Assembly (NCBI GenBank): GCA_964638815.1
Contig: CAZXBB010000127.1
Location: 1-34,416 of the forward strand
DNA: 34,416 bases
Origin: CAZXBB01 sp964638815
GTDB lineage: Bacteria; Planctomycetota; Phycisphaerae; Phycisphaerales; SM1A02
Reading direction: 5' to 3'
The position numbers and the translations under genes are program-made. This document shows, piece by piece, positions 23,617-32,950 of the stretch. Below the pieces are notes generated by a model that saw nothing but the letters and a program-made list of their open reading frames with translations, was not told the origin of the DNA and searched no databases. The stretch's first letter is position 1; each line of letters begins with the position of its first letter.

Positions 23617-26593
23617 CCTTGCCTCCCGGGCTCTCTGCGTCCCCGGCGCCGCCCCCGGCGTCGCCACCGGCGTCGCGCTCCTCGCCGCGCGCGCGACGCT
23701 TCGCCGCGAGCAGACGCGACGTGTAATCCCCGTCGTCCGCGTCGGCGCCGGACGTCCCGGTCTTCGGCGGCTCCGTCCGCGCGGCCGGCTTGGGGCCACG
23801 GTCGGCCGGCTTCCCGCCGCCGACGTCGATCGCCTTCCCGAGGTCCTCCTCGGTGGCTTCGAAGCGGGCCGCGCCGCGAGCGCCGCGCTGCGCGCGTCTC
23901 GCCGCCCTCGCGTCCGCGGGCTCGTCCCGGCGGTGCGCGACCTGCGAACGCGTCCGCTTCCACGCGGCGACCGTGTCGGTCGAGACGTCCGCCCTGCGTC
24001 CGATGGCCTTGCCCGCGACCGCGGCCGCCCGCTTCGGATCGACCGAGATCCGTCGCGCGGCGACGTCGAGGATGAGGATGCACGCCGCGAGGATCGCGAG
24101 CAGGTCCCACACGCGCTTGAGGCTGCGCGGCACGGCGAGATCGCCGCGGTCGAAGAGCCCGACGAGGTCGGGATCGTCGCCGGTGAGCACCCGGCCGCCG
24201 GTGCGGCGGGCGAGCTCGACGAGGAGCGCCTCGTTGTGCTTCACTGCGCGGAACTCGCGCGCGTACGGCACGGTGACGGCGGCCTGGATGTGGCCCTGCC
24301 GGAGCGTCTCGCCGGAGCCGCTCTCGTACGCGACGTTCACGAGGTACGCGCCCGCGGCGTCGGTCGAGAACTGGCCGCGGTAACGGCCGGGGCCCGTCTG
24401 CTGGAGGCTGAGCGGCTCGGCCGTGGCATCGGGGCGCACCATCACGCCGCTCGTGCGCAGGAAGTTGAGGCTCGACGCGTCCGCCTCGAGCGCCTGGACC
24501 TCGACGATCGCCTGGTCGCCTTCCATCCGCGTGACGACGTCCATGTTCATTGGCGAGCTCGGGCGCAGCGTCCAGCGGACGACCTGCTCCCAGAACACCT
24601 GGAACCGCTCCCAGCTCGCCCAGCGCGAGCCCCACAGCTCCGTGAGATCGCTCGTGTACGCCACCGTCCGGCCGAGGCCATAGTTCCAGTAGGCGAAGAG
24701 CGGGTCGTTGCCCTCCGTCGTCGAGATCACGATCGGCGTCTGCGCGAGGCCCTCGCGCGCGGCCGTCAGCACGTAACCGTCGATCGCGGGCACGCCCGAG
24801 AATCCCCTTGTCGGCCCGGGGAGGTTGCTCACGACCGTGGGCGTGTAGGTGTCGCCGTCCTGGATGAGCGACCGCGAGACGATCTGTGCTTCCTTGATGA
24901 AGATCTGCGGAAGCTGCTTCGGGTTCTTGACGTCGTAGAACTGCCCGCCCGTCTTGTTCGCCACCGCGCGCATGCGCGCCTTGTCGAGCGCCGTGCCGTG
25001 GCCGCCCACCATGACCGTCGTGACCGTCACGCGATTGTCGACGAAGCTCTGGAGCAGCGCGGGCGACGGCGGCGACGGGTCGCCGTCGGAGATGATGATC
25101 GCGTGACGCTGGGCGGCGGTCGTGCCGGTCAGGCCCTGGAGGGCCAGCGACATCGAGGGTCCGAACGCGGGCATGTCGCCGACGGTCATCGTCTTCGTCG
25201 CCTGGAGCGCGGCGCGCTTGTCGCCGAGACGCTGCATCGGGAACGCCCACGAGCACCCCTGGTTGGCGGCGCCCCAGGCGAACTCGACGATCCCGACGTA
25301 GTCGAGCCGGCTCAGCGCCTCGATGGAGGCCTCCGCCACCTTCTGACCCCAGAAGTTGCCCTGCGGCATCTCGCAGGAGTGCATGATGAGCGCGAGCGCG
25401 CCGGCGGGCATCTGCCGCTTGTCGGGCGGATTGAGCCTGACCGGCAGCGCCTTGGCGAGATCGGAATCGATCCAGCCGCCGGCGCCGAACGACTGCGCGC
25501 CGCCGATCATCGCCAGGCCCCCCCCGAGATCGTGCACGTACGAATGCAGCATCATGTCCTGCGTCTGGTCGAACGACCAGCGCGGAATGTTCACGAGCAT
25601 GACGGCGTCGTACCCGCTCAGGAAGACGAGACCGCCGCTCAGCTCGTTCGACGCGCGTATCTCGGCGGTGATGCCGGCCTCCCGCAGCGCCTCGACGAGA
25701 TACGCCGCCTGGCTCGCCTCCTCGGAGACGATGAGCACCTTCCCGTGCCCGCCGACGAACGTGACGGCGACGGCGCGGTTGTTCCGCTCGATCGCGTCCA
25801 TGCCCGGCTCGTCCGGGATGAAGACCGCGTCGAACTGGTGCGGGCCCGAGTCGTCGAGCGCGATCACCTGCTCGAGCGCGGTCACGCCCGGCGGAAGCTC
25901 GACATGCAGACCGTCGCCCTCCTCGTCGCCGTTGAGATCGAGGTACACGCTGTTCATCCGGAGCCTGACGGTGCCGGATGCCACGCCCTGGCTCCGCAGC
26001 ACGAGACGCACGCGGGCCGTCTGCCCCTGCCGCGCGCGCGTCGGCGCGACGATCTGCTCGAAGATCACTTCGTTGGGGTAGTCGTACTTGAGAACGAGCA
26101 CGTCGATCGGCACGCCGTTCGCCTCGGCCACCTCGGCCGCCGCGAGGACGGAATCGACGGTCTCGTTGCCGTCGGACGCCAGGACGATGCGGTTCGCGGT
26201 GTCGTCGGGCATGATGGCCAGGGCCATGCGCACGCCCGCGGCGAGGTCGGTCGCCGCCGGATCACCCTCGTCGGACCCCACGGTGACGGCCGACAGCGGA
26301 TCCGGCATCGCCGTGATGTGCGCGTCCCTGTTGACGGTGATGACCGCCACGCGATCCTCGGGCCGCTCCTTCGCCTCGACCGCCCGCTCGAGGAAATTCA
26401 GCGCCGACTTCTTGAGCGGCACGGGGATCGACTGGCTGCGGTCGAGAAGCACCGTGACCGTCAACCCCTTCCCGCGCTTCACGAGGTTCGGATGCGACAG
26501 TGCGAGCGCGAGGCCCGCGATGACGAGGGCACGCAGCCCGAAGGTCACGTAGGCTTTCGTGCGGGACTGGCCGCCGATGCTGCGCCGGGTCAT
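23609..26593 (-). CDS. Large VWA membrane protein of the MoxR operon
   Basis: At least 994 residues. A membrane helix (15-34) is followed by a VWA domain with MIDAS D51-R-S53-Q-S55 (TVTVLLDRSQSIP). About 280-375 resemble a glutamine-amidotransferase-like fold (KVLIVSEEASQAAYLVEAL..., GGGLAMIGGAQSFGAGG). A second VWA-like part (about 395-560: HAIIISDGDPSPPSPAL), a beta-rich region, a C-terminal membrane helix (VWDLLAILAACILILDVAARR) and a charged cytoplasmic tail follow. The coordinates use the first ATG, but the typical family start (IRLDQPIWLLLLLLL) is in the same frame upstream of it, beyond any ATG, GTG or TTG, so the true start is probably near 26653 at ATC. Confidence 0.85.
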   Translation of the reverse strand: MTRRSIGGQSRTKAYVTFGLRALVIAGLALALSHPNLVKRGKGLTVTVLLDRSQSIPVPLKKSALNFLERAVEAKERPEDRVAVITVNRDAHITAMPDPLSAVTVGSDEGDPAATDLAAGVRMALAIMPDDTANRIVLASDGNETVDSVLAAAEVAEANGVPIDVLVLKYDYPNEVIFEQIVAPTRARQGQTARVRLVLRSQGVASGTVRLRMNSVYLDLNGDEEGDGLHVELPPGVTALEQVIALDDSGPHQFDAVFIPDEPGMDAIERNNRAVAVTFVGGHGKVLIVSEEASQAAYLVEALREAGITAEIRASNELSGGLVFLSGYDAVMLVNIPRWSFDQTQDMMLHSYVHDLGGGLAMIGGAQSFGAGGWIDSDLAKALPVRLNPPDKRQMPAGALALIMHSCEMPQGNFWGQKVAEASIEALSRLDYVGIVEFAWGAANQGCSWAFPMQRLGDKRAALQATKTMTVGDMPAFGPSMSLALQGLTGTTAAQRHAIIISDGDPSPPSPALLQSFVDNRVTVTTVMVGGHGTALDKARMRAVANKTGGQFYDVKNPKQLPQIFIKEAQIVSRSLIQDGDTYTPTVVSNLPGPTRGFSGVPAIDGYVLTAAREGLAQTPIVISTTEGNDPLFAYWNYGLGRTVAYTSDLTELWGSRWASWERFQVFWEQVVRWTLRPSSPMNMDVVTRMEGDQAIVEVQALEADASSLNFLRTSGVMVRPDATAEPLSLQQTGPGRYRGQFSTDAAGAYLVNVAYESGSGETLRQGHIQAAVTVPYAREFRAVKHNEALLVELARRTGGRVLTGDDPDLVGLFDRGDLAVPRSLKRVWDLLAILAACILILDVAARRISVDPKRAAAVAGKAIGRRADVSTDTVAAWKRTRSQVAHRRDEPADARAARRAQRGARGAARFEATEEDLGKAIDVGGGKPADRGPKPAARTEPPKTGTSGADADDGDYTSRLLAAKRRARGEERDAGGDAGGGAGDAESPGGKDA

Positions 26594-26692
26594 GAGGAAC
26601 GCCGGGATCAGGAGCAGCAGGAGGAGGAGCCAGATTGGTTGGTCGAGTCGGATGGGAGTTGTTCCGGGTCGAGCGGAGCGCGTTCCGGGGCT

Positions 26693-29200
26693 TCACGGGG
26701 AGCGGACGACCTGCACCCGATTGTTGCCCGAGTCGAGGATGTAGACCAGACCGTCGTCCGACGCCACGTTCCAAGGATATCGAAGCTCGCCCTCGCCCGT
26801 GCCCAGGCGGCCGAAGAGCCCCAGCGGCGCTCCGTCGGGAGCGAAACGCTGGAGCCGGTTGTTGCCGAACTCCGCCACGAGGATCGTCCCGTCTTCGAGG
26901 AACGTGAAGCCGTAAGGGTAGTGCAGCCGGCCGGGCGCCGTACCCGCGCCGCCGAAGGACCGCCGGACGTTTCCATCGGGATCGGTCACGACGATGCGGT
27001 GATTGCAGGAGTCGGCGATGTAGATCTCCGCGCCGTCGGGCGAGAACGCGATCGTCTGCGGCCGGTCGAACTGCCCGATCTCCGCCCCGAACGAGCCGAA
27101 CTCGGAAAGATACGTGCCGTCCGGGGCGAACACCTGGATCCGGTCGTGCCCGCCGTACTCCGCGACGAACAGGCGGCCGTCGGGAGCGAACGCGACCCGG
27201 GTCGGATAGATGAACTGGCCGGGGCCGTCGCCGTAGCTCCCGAAGCGCATGACCTCGTTGCCGTCGGGGTCGTAGGCGATGACGCGGTAGTAGTGCGTGT
27301 CGGCGACGAACACGCGCCCGTCGGGCGCGACGCTGACGCCGGTGGGCTTGCCGTTCTCCTTCTCCGGCATCCGCCACGAGGTTTGCGCGACGCCGTCGAG
27401 CCCGAAGCGCTGAACCCGCGCGGTCTTGTCGACGACGTAGAGGTAGCCGCGCTCGCGGTCGATCGCCATCGCCCGCGGATAGCTGAACTGCCCGAGCGCG
27501 GTGCCCGTCGTCCCGAACACGAGCCGCGGATCCAGGGGTCGCGTCTCCGCGGGATCGCGCGTGCAGCCGGCGAGACCGAGCGCGGGGACGATGACGGCGA
27601 GTGCGGCGAACGTCGAGCCCGCGCCGCGCGCGGCGAAGCGTCTTCCCCGCCACACGGCGGTGACGATCGCCGCCGCGCCGAGCGCGAGCACCGCCAGAAG
27701 GAGCACGGCGACGATGACCGTTTGTGGACGCTGGTAGTGCATGTCGTTGAGGAGCGCCATGGCGAGCGGGCGGGAGCCGGGCGGATGAACGCGGGCGGTG
27801 ACCGCGGCCTCGCCGAGGGCGAGCACGAGGATGGTCGCCGCCGCAGCGACGCCGGCGGCCAGGAGTCGCGGGCCCGCCGCCACGAGCACGCCGCCGAGGC
27901 CCGTGGCCCCGTCGGTCCGGCGCAGATCGGCGATCGCCGACGGCTCGCGCGCCGCCGCCCACCATCCGAGGAGCGCAGCCACGAACCCGAAGCGCATCAG
28001 GTGGGCCACGATCACGATCGCCTCCCGACGGTACACGAGGTCGGCGAAGAGCGCCGTGTTGTACGCGGCCTCCAGCGCAATCCCGGCGACGGTGGCGGGC
28101 ACGAACGCGCCCGCCAGCCAGAGCGCCGCCTGGGCGTGCGCGGCGCGGCGCACCCACGTCCGTTCGTCGAGCCACGTCGCCGTCAGACCGACCGCCAGCA
28201 GCCCGCCGAGCCCCGCGACGACGACGGCGCGGAGGATGCTGCCCGCGAGGTCGCGACCGTACAGCGTGACGAACGCCTCGACCTGGGTCCACGATCCCAC
28301 GCGGCCGGCGAGCAGCACCAGGGGGACGATCAGGGTCGCGAGCAGGAGCGCCGCCACGCCGGCGACCGCCGGCAGGTCGCGACCGCGACTGCGTTCCCCC
28401 GGACGCATCGAGCCCGCCGCCCGGCCGGCGAGGGCGATCCAGACGGCGACGGCGCCCGCCGACGCGATCGCGATCGCCGGCAGCGCGGCGCGCAGCACCT
28501 CCCCCGCCGGCGCGCCGAGCGCGTCCTTCGCTCGCAGCTCGTTGCCGTACGTGAACACCTCGGCGAGGTCGAAGCAGGTCGTGTTGTCGAAGACGACGAG
28601 AAAGACGACGAGCGCGCCGAGCGCGAGTCCGCCTCCAGCCGCGCGGAGACCCGCGAGCAGCCGCCGGATGCGCCCCGCTCCATCGAGGGCCAGCATCTCG
28701 CCGTGCTCGGCCGGCGTCAGCGCGACCGCGCCGGCGACGCACCACCCGACGATCGGCCAGGACCAGCCGACGAGCGCGACCGCGAGCGTGGCCCGGCGCA
28801 GCGCGGGCACCATGCCGTGCGTCACCGCCCATGCGTGCACCGGGGAATCGGCGGGCCACAACTGCCACCAGACGTAGAACACGGCATACGCCGGGAGGCA
28901 CAACGGCAGGAGCATCAGCACGGCGAGCGGCACGAAGCCGCCGGCGGGCAGACGCCGGCCGAGCACGCGTCCCGGCCCCCACCCGATCACGGCGGCCGCG
29001 ATCGCCACCAGGCCCGCGTACGCCGTGGTCTCCAGCAGGAGCGCGCCGGCGGGACGGATCGGCTCGTACCCGGTGACGGCGGGCGTCGCCGGTGCGACCA
29101 GCGTGCCGATCGCGAGGAGCCCCGGGTACGCGGCGCCGGCGAGCCAGAGGAGCGTCGCCGTCAGCGGCAGCAGCCACCGGGTCCTACTCCGCATCGGCAT
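26693..29200 (-). CDS. FbpB-like double permease fused to NHL beta-propeller
   Basis: 835 residues. Residues 1-515 have about twelve membrane helices and two EAA-like loops (AEHGEMLALDGAGRIRRLLAG near 166 and IADLRRTDGATGLGG near 420), the layout of FbpB/ThiP-type fused permeases. Then comes an extra hydrophobic segment ending in a lipobox, VIVPALGLAGC (Cys546), and from about 555 a six-bladed NHL propeller with repeated GVSVAPDGRVFVADTHYYRV and similar. The permease part should import metal ions or small anions; the propeller should sit in the periplasm. A GTG (V516) gives the propeller a possible independent lipoprotein start. It overlaps the binding-protein gene by 17 bases. Confidence 0.82.
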   Translation of the reverse strand: MPMRSRTRWLLPLTATLLWLAGAAYPGLLAIGTLVAPATPAVTGYEPIRPAGALLLETTAYAGLVAIAAAVIGWGPGRVLGRRLPAGGFVPLAVLMLLPLCLPAYAVFYVWWQLWPADSPVHAWAVTHGMVPALRRATLAVALVGWSWPIVGWCVAGAVALTPAEHGEMLALDGAGRIRRLLAGLRAAGGGLALGALVVFLVVFDNTTCFDLAEVFTYGNELRAKDALGAPAGEVLRAALPAIAIASAGAVAVWIALAGRAAGSMRPGERSRGRDLPAVAGVAALLLATLIVPLVLLAGRVGSWTQVEAFVTLYGRDLAGSILRAVVVAGLGGLLAVGLTATWLDERTWVRRAAHAQAALWLAGAFVPATVAGIALEAAYNTALFADLVYRREAIVIVAHLMRFGFVAALLGWWAAAREPSAIADLRRTDGATGLGGVLVAAGPRLLAAGVAAAATILVLALGEAAVTARVHPPGSRPLAMALLNDMHYQRPQTVIVAVLLLAVLALGAAAIVTAVWRGRRFAARGAGSTFAALAVIVPALGLAGCTRDPAETRPLDPRLVFGTTGTALGQFSYPRAMAIDRERGYLYVVDKTARVQRFGLDGVAQTSWRMPEKENGKPTGVSVAPDGRVFVADTHYYRVIAYDPDGNEVMRFGSYGDGPGQFIYPTRVAFAPDGRLFVAEYGGHDRIQVFAPDGTYLSEFGSFGAEIGQFDRPQTIAFSPDGAEIYIADSCNHRIVVTDPDGNVRRSFGGAGTAPGRLHYPYGFTFLEDGTILVAEFGNNRLQRFAPDGAPLGLFGRLGTGEGELRYPWNVASDDGLVYILDSGNNRVQVVRSP

Positions 29201-30248
29201 CGCCTGCCGTCAGCATCCGCATCGCCTGCGCCACGGCGTCGCCTCGCGCTGCCGCAGCGCGGCGGTAGTCAACGTCCAGCGGGTCGTCCACGGCGTACGC
29301 GGCGTACGCGGACGCGAGGCCCGGTCTGAGGGGCAGGTTGTGCGAGACGGATTCGGCGAGCGTTCGCTCGGCCTCCTCGGACAGCAGGAACTCGACGAGA
29401 CGGCCCGCCGCCTCCGCGTTCGGCGCGCCTGCGACGAGCGAGACGGTGTTCGGAATGAGCAGCGTGCCGTTCCCCGTCTCGTCCTCGTGGCTGTGCGCGG
29501 GGTAGACGAGCGCGACGTTCAGCCCCTGCGTCTGCGCGGCCCACACGTCGTCGGTGTCGGTCAGCCCGAGATCCGCCTCGCCGTCCGCCACGGCGCGCAC
29601 CACGCCGGCGTTGCCGCTGGGCAGCAGACGCACCGCGTTGTCGCGCAGACCGATCAGGAACGCCTCGTAGTAGCCCGGCATCGCGACGCGATCCCAGTAG
29701 GACTTCATCGCTCCGAGGTGACCGCCCGTCGTGCCGAAGCGCGGGTCGGCCATGACGATGCGCCCCCCGAGCGCGCGGCGGGTGAGGTCGGTCCATGTCT
29801 TCGGAACGTCCTCGGGGGCGACGCGATCCGGCGCGTAGACGATGACGCGCGCCCGGGCGGCCATCGCGTACCACCGGCGGTCTGGCGCGCGCCAGCGCGC
29901 CGGCCAGTCGGCCAGCGCCTCCGCCGCGTACGGGGCGAGGACGCCGTCGTCCGCGAGTCCGATCGTCATGAAGATCTCGGACGACCAGAACACGTCGGCC
30001 TGCGGCCGGTCGCGTTCGGCCCGGAGCCGCTCGACGAGCCCGGTCGTCTTCTTCGCCTCGGTGTCGCCGACGATCAGGACCCTGATCCCGGTCCGCTGCT
30101 CGAAGCGGTCGACGATGGTCCGCGCGACGTGCGCGTCGGCGGAGACGTAGAGGACGACCTCCGGCGTCTCGCCGGTGCACCCGGTGACGCACGCGAGCGC
30201 GAGCAGGAGGAGTTGAGCGGTGCGCCGCCTCAGTTCACTTTCCGTCAC
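29184..30248 (-). CDS. FbpA-like substrate-binding lipoprotein
   Basis: 354 residues from GTG at 30248. The signal peptide ends in the lipobox CVTGC (Cys24). The mature protein begins EVVLYVSADAHVARTIVDRFEQ, then ADVFWSSEIFMTIGLADDGVLAP and DPRFGTTGGHLGAM, matching the iron(III)/putrescine-type binding fold (FbpA). It would deliver its substrate to the permease encoded downstream, whose start overlaps by 17 bases. The iron-coordinating tyrosine pair seen in FbpA can be considered in MPGYYEAF, so iron is likely but not certain. No ATPase gene is present in this operon. Confidence 0.85.
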   Translation of the reverse strand: MTESELRRRTAQLLLLALACVTGCTGETPEVVLYVSADAHVARTIVDRFEQRTGIRVLIVGDTEAKKTTGLVERLRAERDRPQADVFWSSEIFMTIGLADDGVLAPYAAEALADWPARWRAPDRRWYAMAARARVIVYAPDRVAPEDVPKTWTDLTRRALGGRIVMADPRFGTTGGHLGAMKSYWDRVAMPGYYEAFLIGLRDNAVRLLPSGNAGVVRAVADGEADLGLTDTDDVWAAQTQGLNVALVYPAHSHEDETGNGTLLIPNTVSLVAGAPNAEAAGRLVEFLLSEEAERTLAESVSHNLPLRPGLASAYAAYAVDDPLDVDYRRAAAARGDAVAQAMRMLTAGDADAE

Positions 30249-31974
30249 TGCCGCCGGAGGCCCCGTCCGTCTCCGCCGGGGCGGGTTCCGCCGGCGCCGG
30301 GTCCTCGCCGACGTCGGCCGTCACCGCCTTGCTGAGCTGCTGGAGCTGCCCGAAGTAGTGCTTCATTGCGTCGTGGTACTGCCGCGGAAGCAGGTCCTCG
30401 TTGAGTGCCTCGTCGTAGCCCTCGGCGCTCGCGTCGATGACCTGGCGAAGCTTCGCCTTCGACTCGCCGCGCACCGGCGTGCCGTCGATGAGCATCGACG
30501 CGATGATCTCGCCGTCCCCGAGCGGCGCGTCGGCCTTGGCCATCCGGGTCCCCGACGGCGTGCGTCGCACCGGCGCCTTGCCGCCGGCGCCCGCGCCCCA
30601 GTTGCCCATCCCGGGGCCGGTCTTCCACTGCTCGAGCGCCTTGCTCATGGTCATGCCCTGCCCGAGCCCCTCGCCCTTGCACTGGCTCTGCGCGGCCTGG
30701 GCCTGCTCGAGGAGCGCCTGGAGCTGCTCCATCTGCGTGAGCTGACCCTGGGCCTGCTGCCCGAGCTGCCCCGGCTCCCCCTGCATCATCTGCTGCGCCA
30801 TCTGCGCGAGGCCCTGGCCGAGGCCCTTCATCATCTGCTGCGCCGCCTGCTGGGCCTGCATCATCTGCTGGAGCTGCTGCTTCTGCTGATCGTTGAGGTT
30901 CGCGGCCTGCTCGAGCGCCTGCTGGAGGGCCTGCGGGTTGTTGGCGAGCTGCGGATCCAGCCCGGCCTGCTGGAGCGCCTGCTTGAGCTCGTCCTGCTTC
31001 TGTGCAAGCTGCTCGAGTTGCTTCGCGATCTCCTCGAGCTGCTTCGCCAGCTCGGCTTTCTGCTCCGCGGAGAGATCGCCGTTCTTCATGTCCTCGATCA
31101 TCTTCTCGAGCGCTTCCTGCGCGGTCTTGAAGTCGCCGCTCGCGAGCGCTTCCGCGAGCTCTTTGCCTGCGCCGTCGGGCGGCGTCTTCATCTTCGCGAG
31201 CATGTTCTCGAGCGCGTCGGCGGTCTTGCCCTTCTCGCCGCTCAGGATCTCGTCGAGACGCTTGTTGAGATCGGTGACCTTCTTGAGTGCGTCGCGCTTC
31301 ACGTGCTCGGGGTCGCGCAGCGCATCGGCGTCGCGCGCCGGCGCGTTGAGCTCCTGCACGAGGTCACCCAGCTCGGCGCTGAGCTGCGGCTTGTCCTCGA
31401 CGGTCTTGGCGATCACCTCGAACGCCTCCTCCACCTCGCTCTGCGCCCTGCTGATCGCGGCCTGCTCCTCGGCGTCCTCGCCGGCAAAGAGATCCGCCTG
31501 AGGGAGGAACAGCACGCCAGTAGTCGCGAACGCGAGCAACGGAGCGATCCACCAGTTCTTCGGCGCACCAACGGCGTACCGGCGACGGACGGCCTCGCGG
31601 GTGCGCGGATCGGTCGCGGTCGCCACGGCGTCCTCGACCGCGGCGCGGGCGAAGGCGTCCGATCGCCCGTCGCAATGAAGCGCGGTCGACATCCGCTCGC
31701 GAAGACCGAGCCGCTCGTCAACGTGCACCGCGACGTCAAGCGCGCTCAGCCGCCGCCGCCACCAGAGCGCAACAGCGACCAGCCCGCAGCCCGCGACGAG
31801 CGCCGGACCCACCCACCGCCAGGCGAGGAAGGACTCGGCCGGGAGGCGATCGGCCACCGCCAGCACGAGGGCGAGGGTCGCTGCGACGACGGCCACGGCG
31901 GAGACGGCGCCGAGCAACGATGAGAGCTCCAGCCGGGTCGCCGCGATCTTGAGCAAGGTCCGAATCTCTTTCAT
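30235..31974 (-). CDS. DUF4175-like Gln-rich coiled-coil membrane protein
   Basis: 579 residues from ATG at 31974 with GAGG six bases upstream. Two N-terminal membrane helices (SSLLGAVSAVAVVAATLALVL and VGPALVAGCGLVAVALWW) and a third (WWIAPLLAFATTGVLFLP) are followed by a long coiled coil. It is very rich in Gln, Met and Ala between about 320 and 450 (LKQALQQAGLDPQ, QQKQQLQQMMQAQQAAQQMM). A low-complexity Pro/Ala/Glu tail ends the protein. Such proteins head MoxR/VWA operons in planctomycetes. It is the first gene of the seven-gene unit. Confidence 0.8.
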   Translation of the reverse strand: MKEIRTLLKIAATRLELSSLLGAVSAVAVVAATLALVLAVADRLPAESFLAWRWVGPALVAGCGLVAVALWWRRRLSALDVAVHVDERLGLRERMSTALHCDGRSDAFARAAVEDAVATATDPRTREAVRRRYAVGAPKNWWIAPLLAFATTGVLFLPQADLFAGEDAEEQAAISRAQSEVEEAFEVIAKTVEDKPQLSAELGDLVQELNAPARDADALRDPEHVKRDALKKVTDLNKRLDEILSGEKGKTADALENMLAKMKTPPDGAGKELAEALASGDFKTAQEALEKMIEDMKNGDLSAEQKAELAKQLEEIAKQLEQLAQKQDELKQALQQAGLDPQLANNPQALQQALEQAANLNDQQKQQLQQMMQAQQAAQQMMKGLGQGLAQMAQQMMQGEPGQLGQQAQGQLTQMEQLQALLEQAQAAQSQCKGEGLGQGMTMSKALEQWKTGPGMGNWGAGAGGKAPVRRTPSGTRMAKADAPLGDGEIIASMLIDGTPVRGESKAKLRQVIDASAEGYDEALNEDLLPRQYHDAMKHYFGQLQQLSKAVTADVGEDPAPAEPAPAETDGASGGSDGK

Positions 31975-31980
31975 GTGACA

Positions 31981-31984
31981 CCTC
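31981..31984 (-). promoter_or_regulatory. Ribosome binding site of the first operon gene
   Basis: GAGG on the minus strand, six bases before the ATG at 31974. It decides this start against upstream in-frame codons. The 121-base divergent spacer also has a TAGAAT hexamer (minus strand, about 32003) that could be a -10, but no matching -35 is seen. Confidence 0.6.
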
Positions 31985-32095
31985 GTCAGGATCGAATACC
32001 ATTCTATCGGCACCGCCGACCTCCTCGACGATAGGCCGCAAACGCCACCCGCCGCGGTGCCGGGCCTCCGCTTCCCTCCCGAAGGACGTTCCACG

Positions 32096-32878
32096 ATGAA
32101 GATTCTCTGCCTCATGGTGAGCCTGCTCTTCGTTCTCGGACCGGGGGCGCTTCCCGCGGTCGGCCAGAGCCAGAGCGACCTTCGTCGCGACAACCAGCGG
32201 CTCCGGGCCGAGGTCGAAGAACTCCGGCGCGAGCTCGACGCGCTGCGGGCCGAGCTCCAGCGACTCCGCGAGGAGAACACGCGTCTCCAACGCCAACTCG
32301 CCGCCGCCCCGACCGGGCCCGCGGCGCCTCCCGCCGCAGCCGTGCCGCCCCCGCCGCAGGTCTCGATCGACGAGACGCTTCCGGACGCGAGCCCGCGCGC
32401 CCTCCTGCGATCGCTCGTCGAGAGCTACCGCGAGACGATGGCCGACCTGCCGACCGGCGACAGTCCGGCGTCGGCCGAGCGGCTCGCGTACATGCGCCAG
32501 CTCGACCGCTGGGCGAGCCGCGTGAACCGGGAATACAAGGTGCCGATCGAATGGCACGTCGAGGTGATCGACCTTCCCGTCACCGCCGGCCGCGGCTTCA
32601 CGGCGCGTGTACAAGCCGTGGACCCGATGACCGCGGCGACGCTCGGCGACCCGTTCGACGCATCGCTGCCGCGCCCGGTCGCGAACCGCCTGCGACAGAT
32701 CGAGCAGCGGCAGGGTCTCGACGAACCGCTCGTCCTGAAGGGCGTCCTCGTCCCGCGCGTCCACGTCAACGAGGACCGGACTGATCCCGGCCCCTTCGAC
32801 AATCCTCGTTTCATCGGGACGTTCGCGGAGTTCGGATTCACCGTGGACGTGTCGGCGCTGCATCCGCCGAAAGAATAG
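32096..32878 (+). CDS. Secreted coiled-coil protein
   Basis: 260 residues from ATG at 32096, with GAAGGA upstream. A signal peptide (LCLMVSLLFVLGPGALPAVGQ) is followed by a leucine-heptad coiled coil (about 28-68: DLRRDNQRLRAEVEELRREL), a Pro/Ala linker (about 70-85) and a soluble domain (LLRSLVESYRE to the C-terminus) with a WHVEVIDLPVTAGRGF beta segment. It probably forms an oligomer in the periplasm through the coil. The family is not recognised. It is transcribed away from the MoxR operon, sharing a 121-base spacer with it. Confidence 0.72.
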   Translation: MKILCLMVSLLFVLGPGALPAVGQSQSDLRRDNQRLRAEVEELRRELDALRAELQRLREENTRLQRQLAAAPTGPAAPPAAAVPPPPQVSIDETLPDASPRALLRSLVESYRETMADLPTGDSPASAERLAYMRQLDRWASRVNREYKVPIEWHVEVIDLPVTAGRGFTARVQAVDPMTAATLGDPFDASLPRPVANRLRQIEQRQGLDEPLVLKGVLVPRVHVNEDRTDPGPFDNPRFIGTFAEFGFTVDVSALHPPKE

Positions 32879-32900
32879 CGTCTGGCGGCCGGCGGGCCGT

Positions 32901-32926
32901 CGCAGCGGAAGGACGCGCCCGCTGCG
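32901..32926. terminator. Possible bidirectional stem-loop terminator
   Basis: CGCAGCGG (32901-32908) and CCGCTGCG (32919-32926) form an 8-bp perfect stem with a 10-base loop between the converging stops at 32878 and 32951. There is no U-tract, so intrinsic termination is uncertain. Confidence 0.35.
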
Positions 32927-32950
32927 CTCTGCGCCGATCGCGCCGGGGCC

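Noticed and set aside
23540..29329. A 1,900-codon open frame opposite MoxR, VWA and the permease-NHL gene
   Set aside because: Same cause. The translated product is low-complexity and lacks any domain; the minus strand has MoxR, VWA and NHL motifs in phase.
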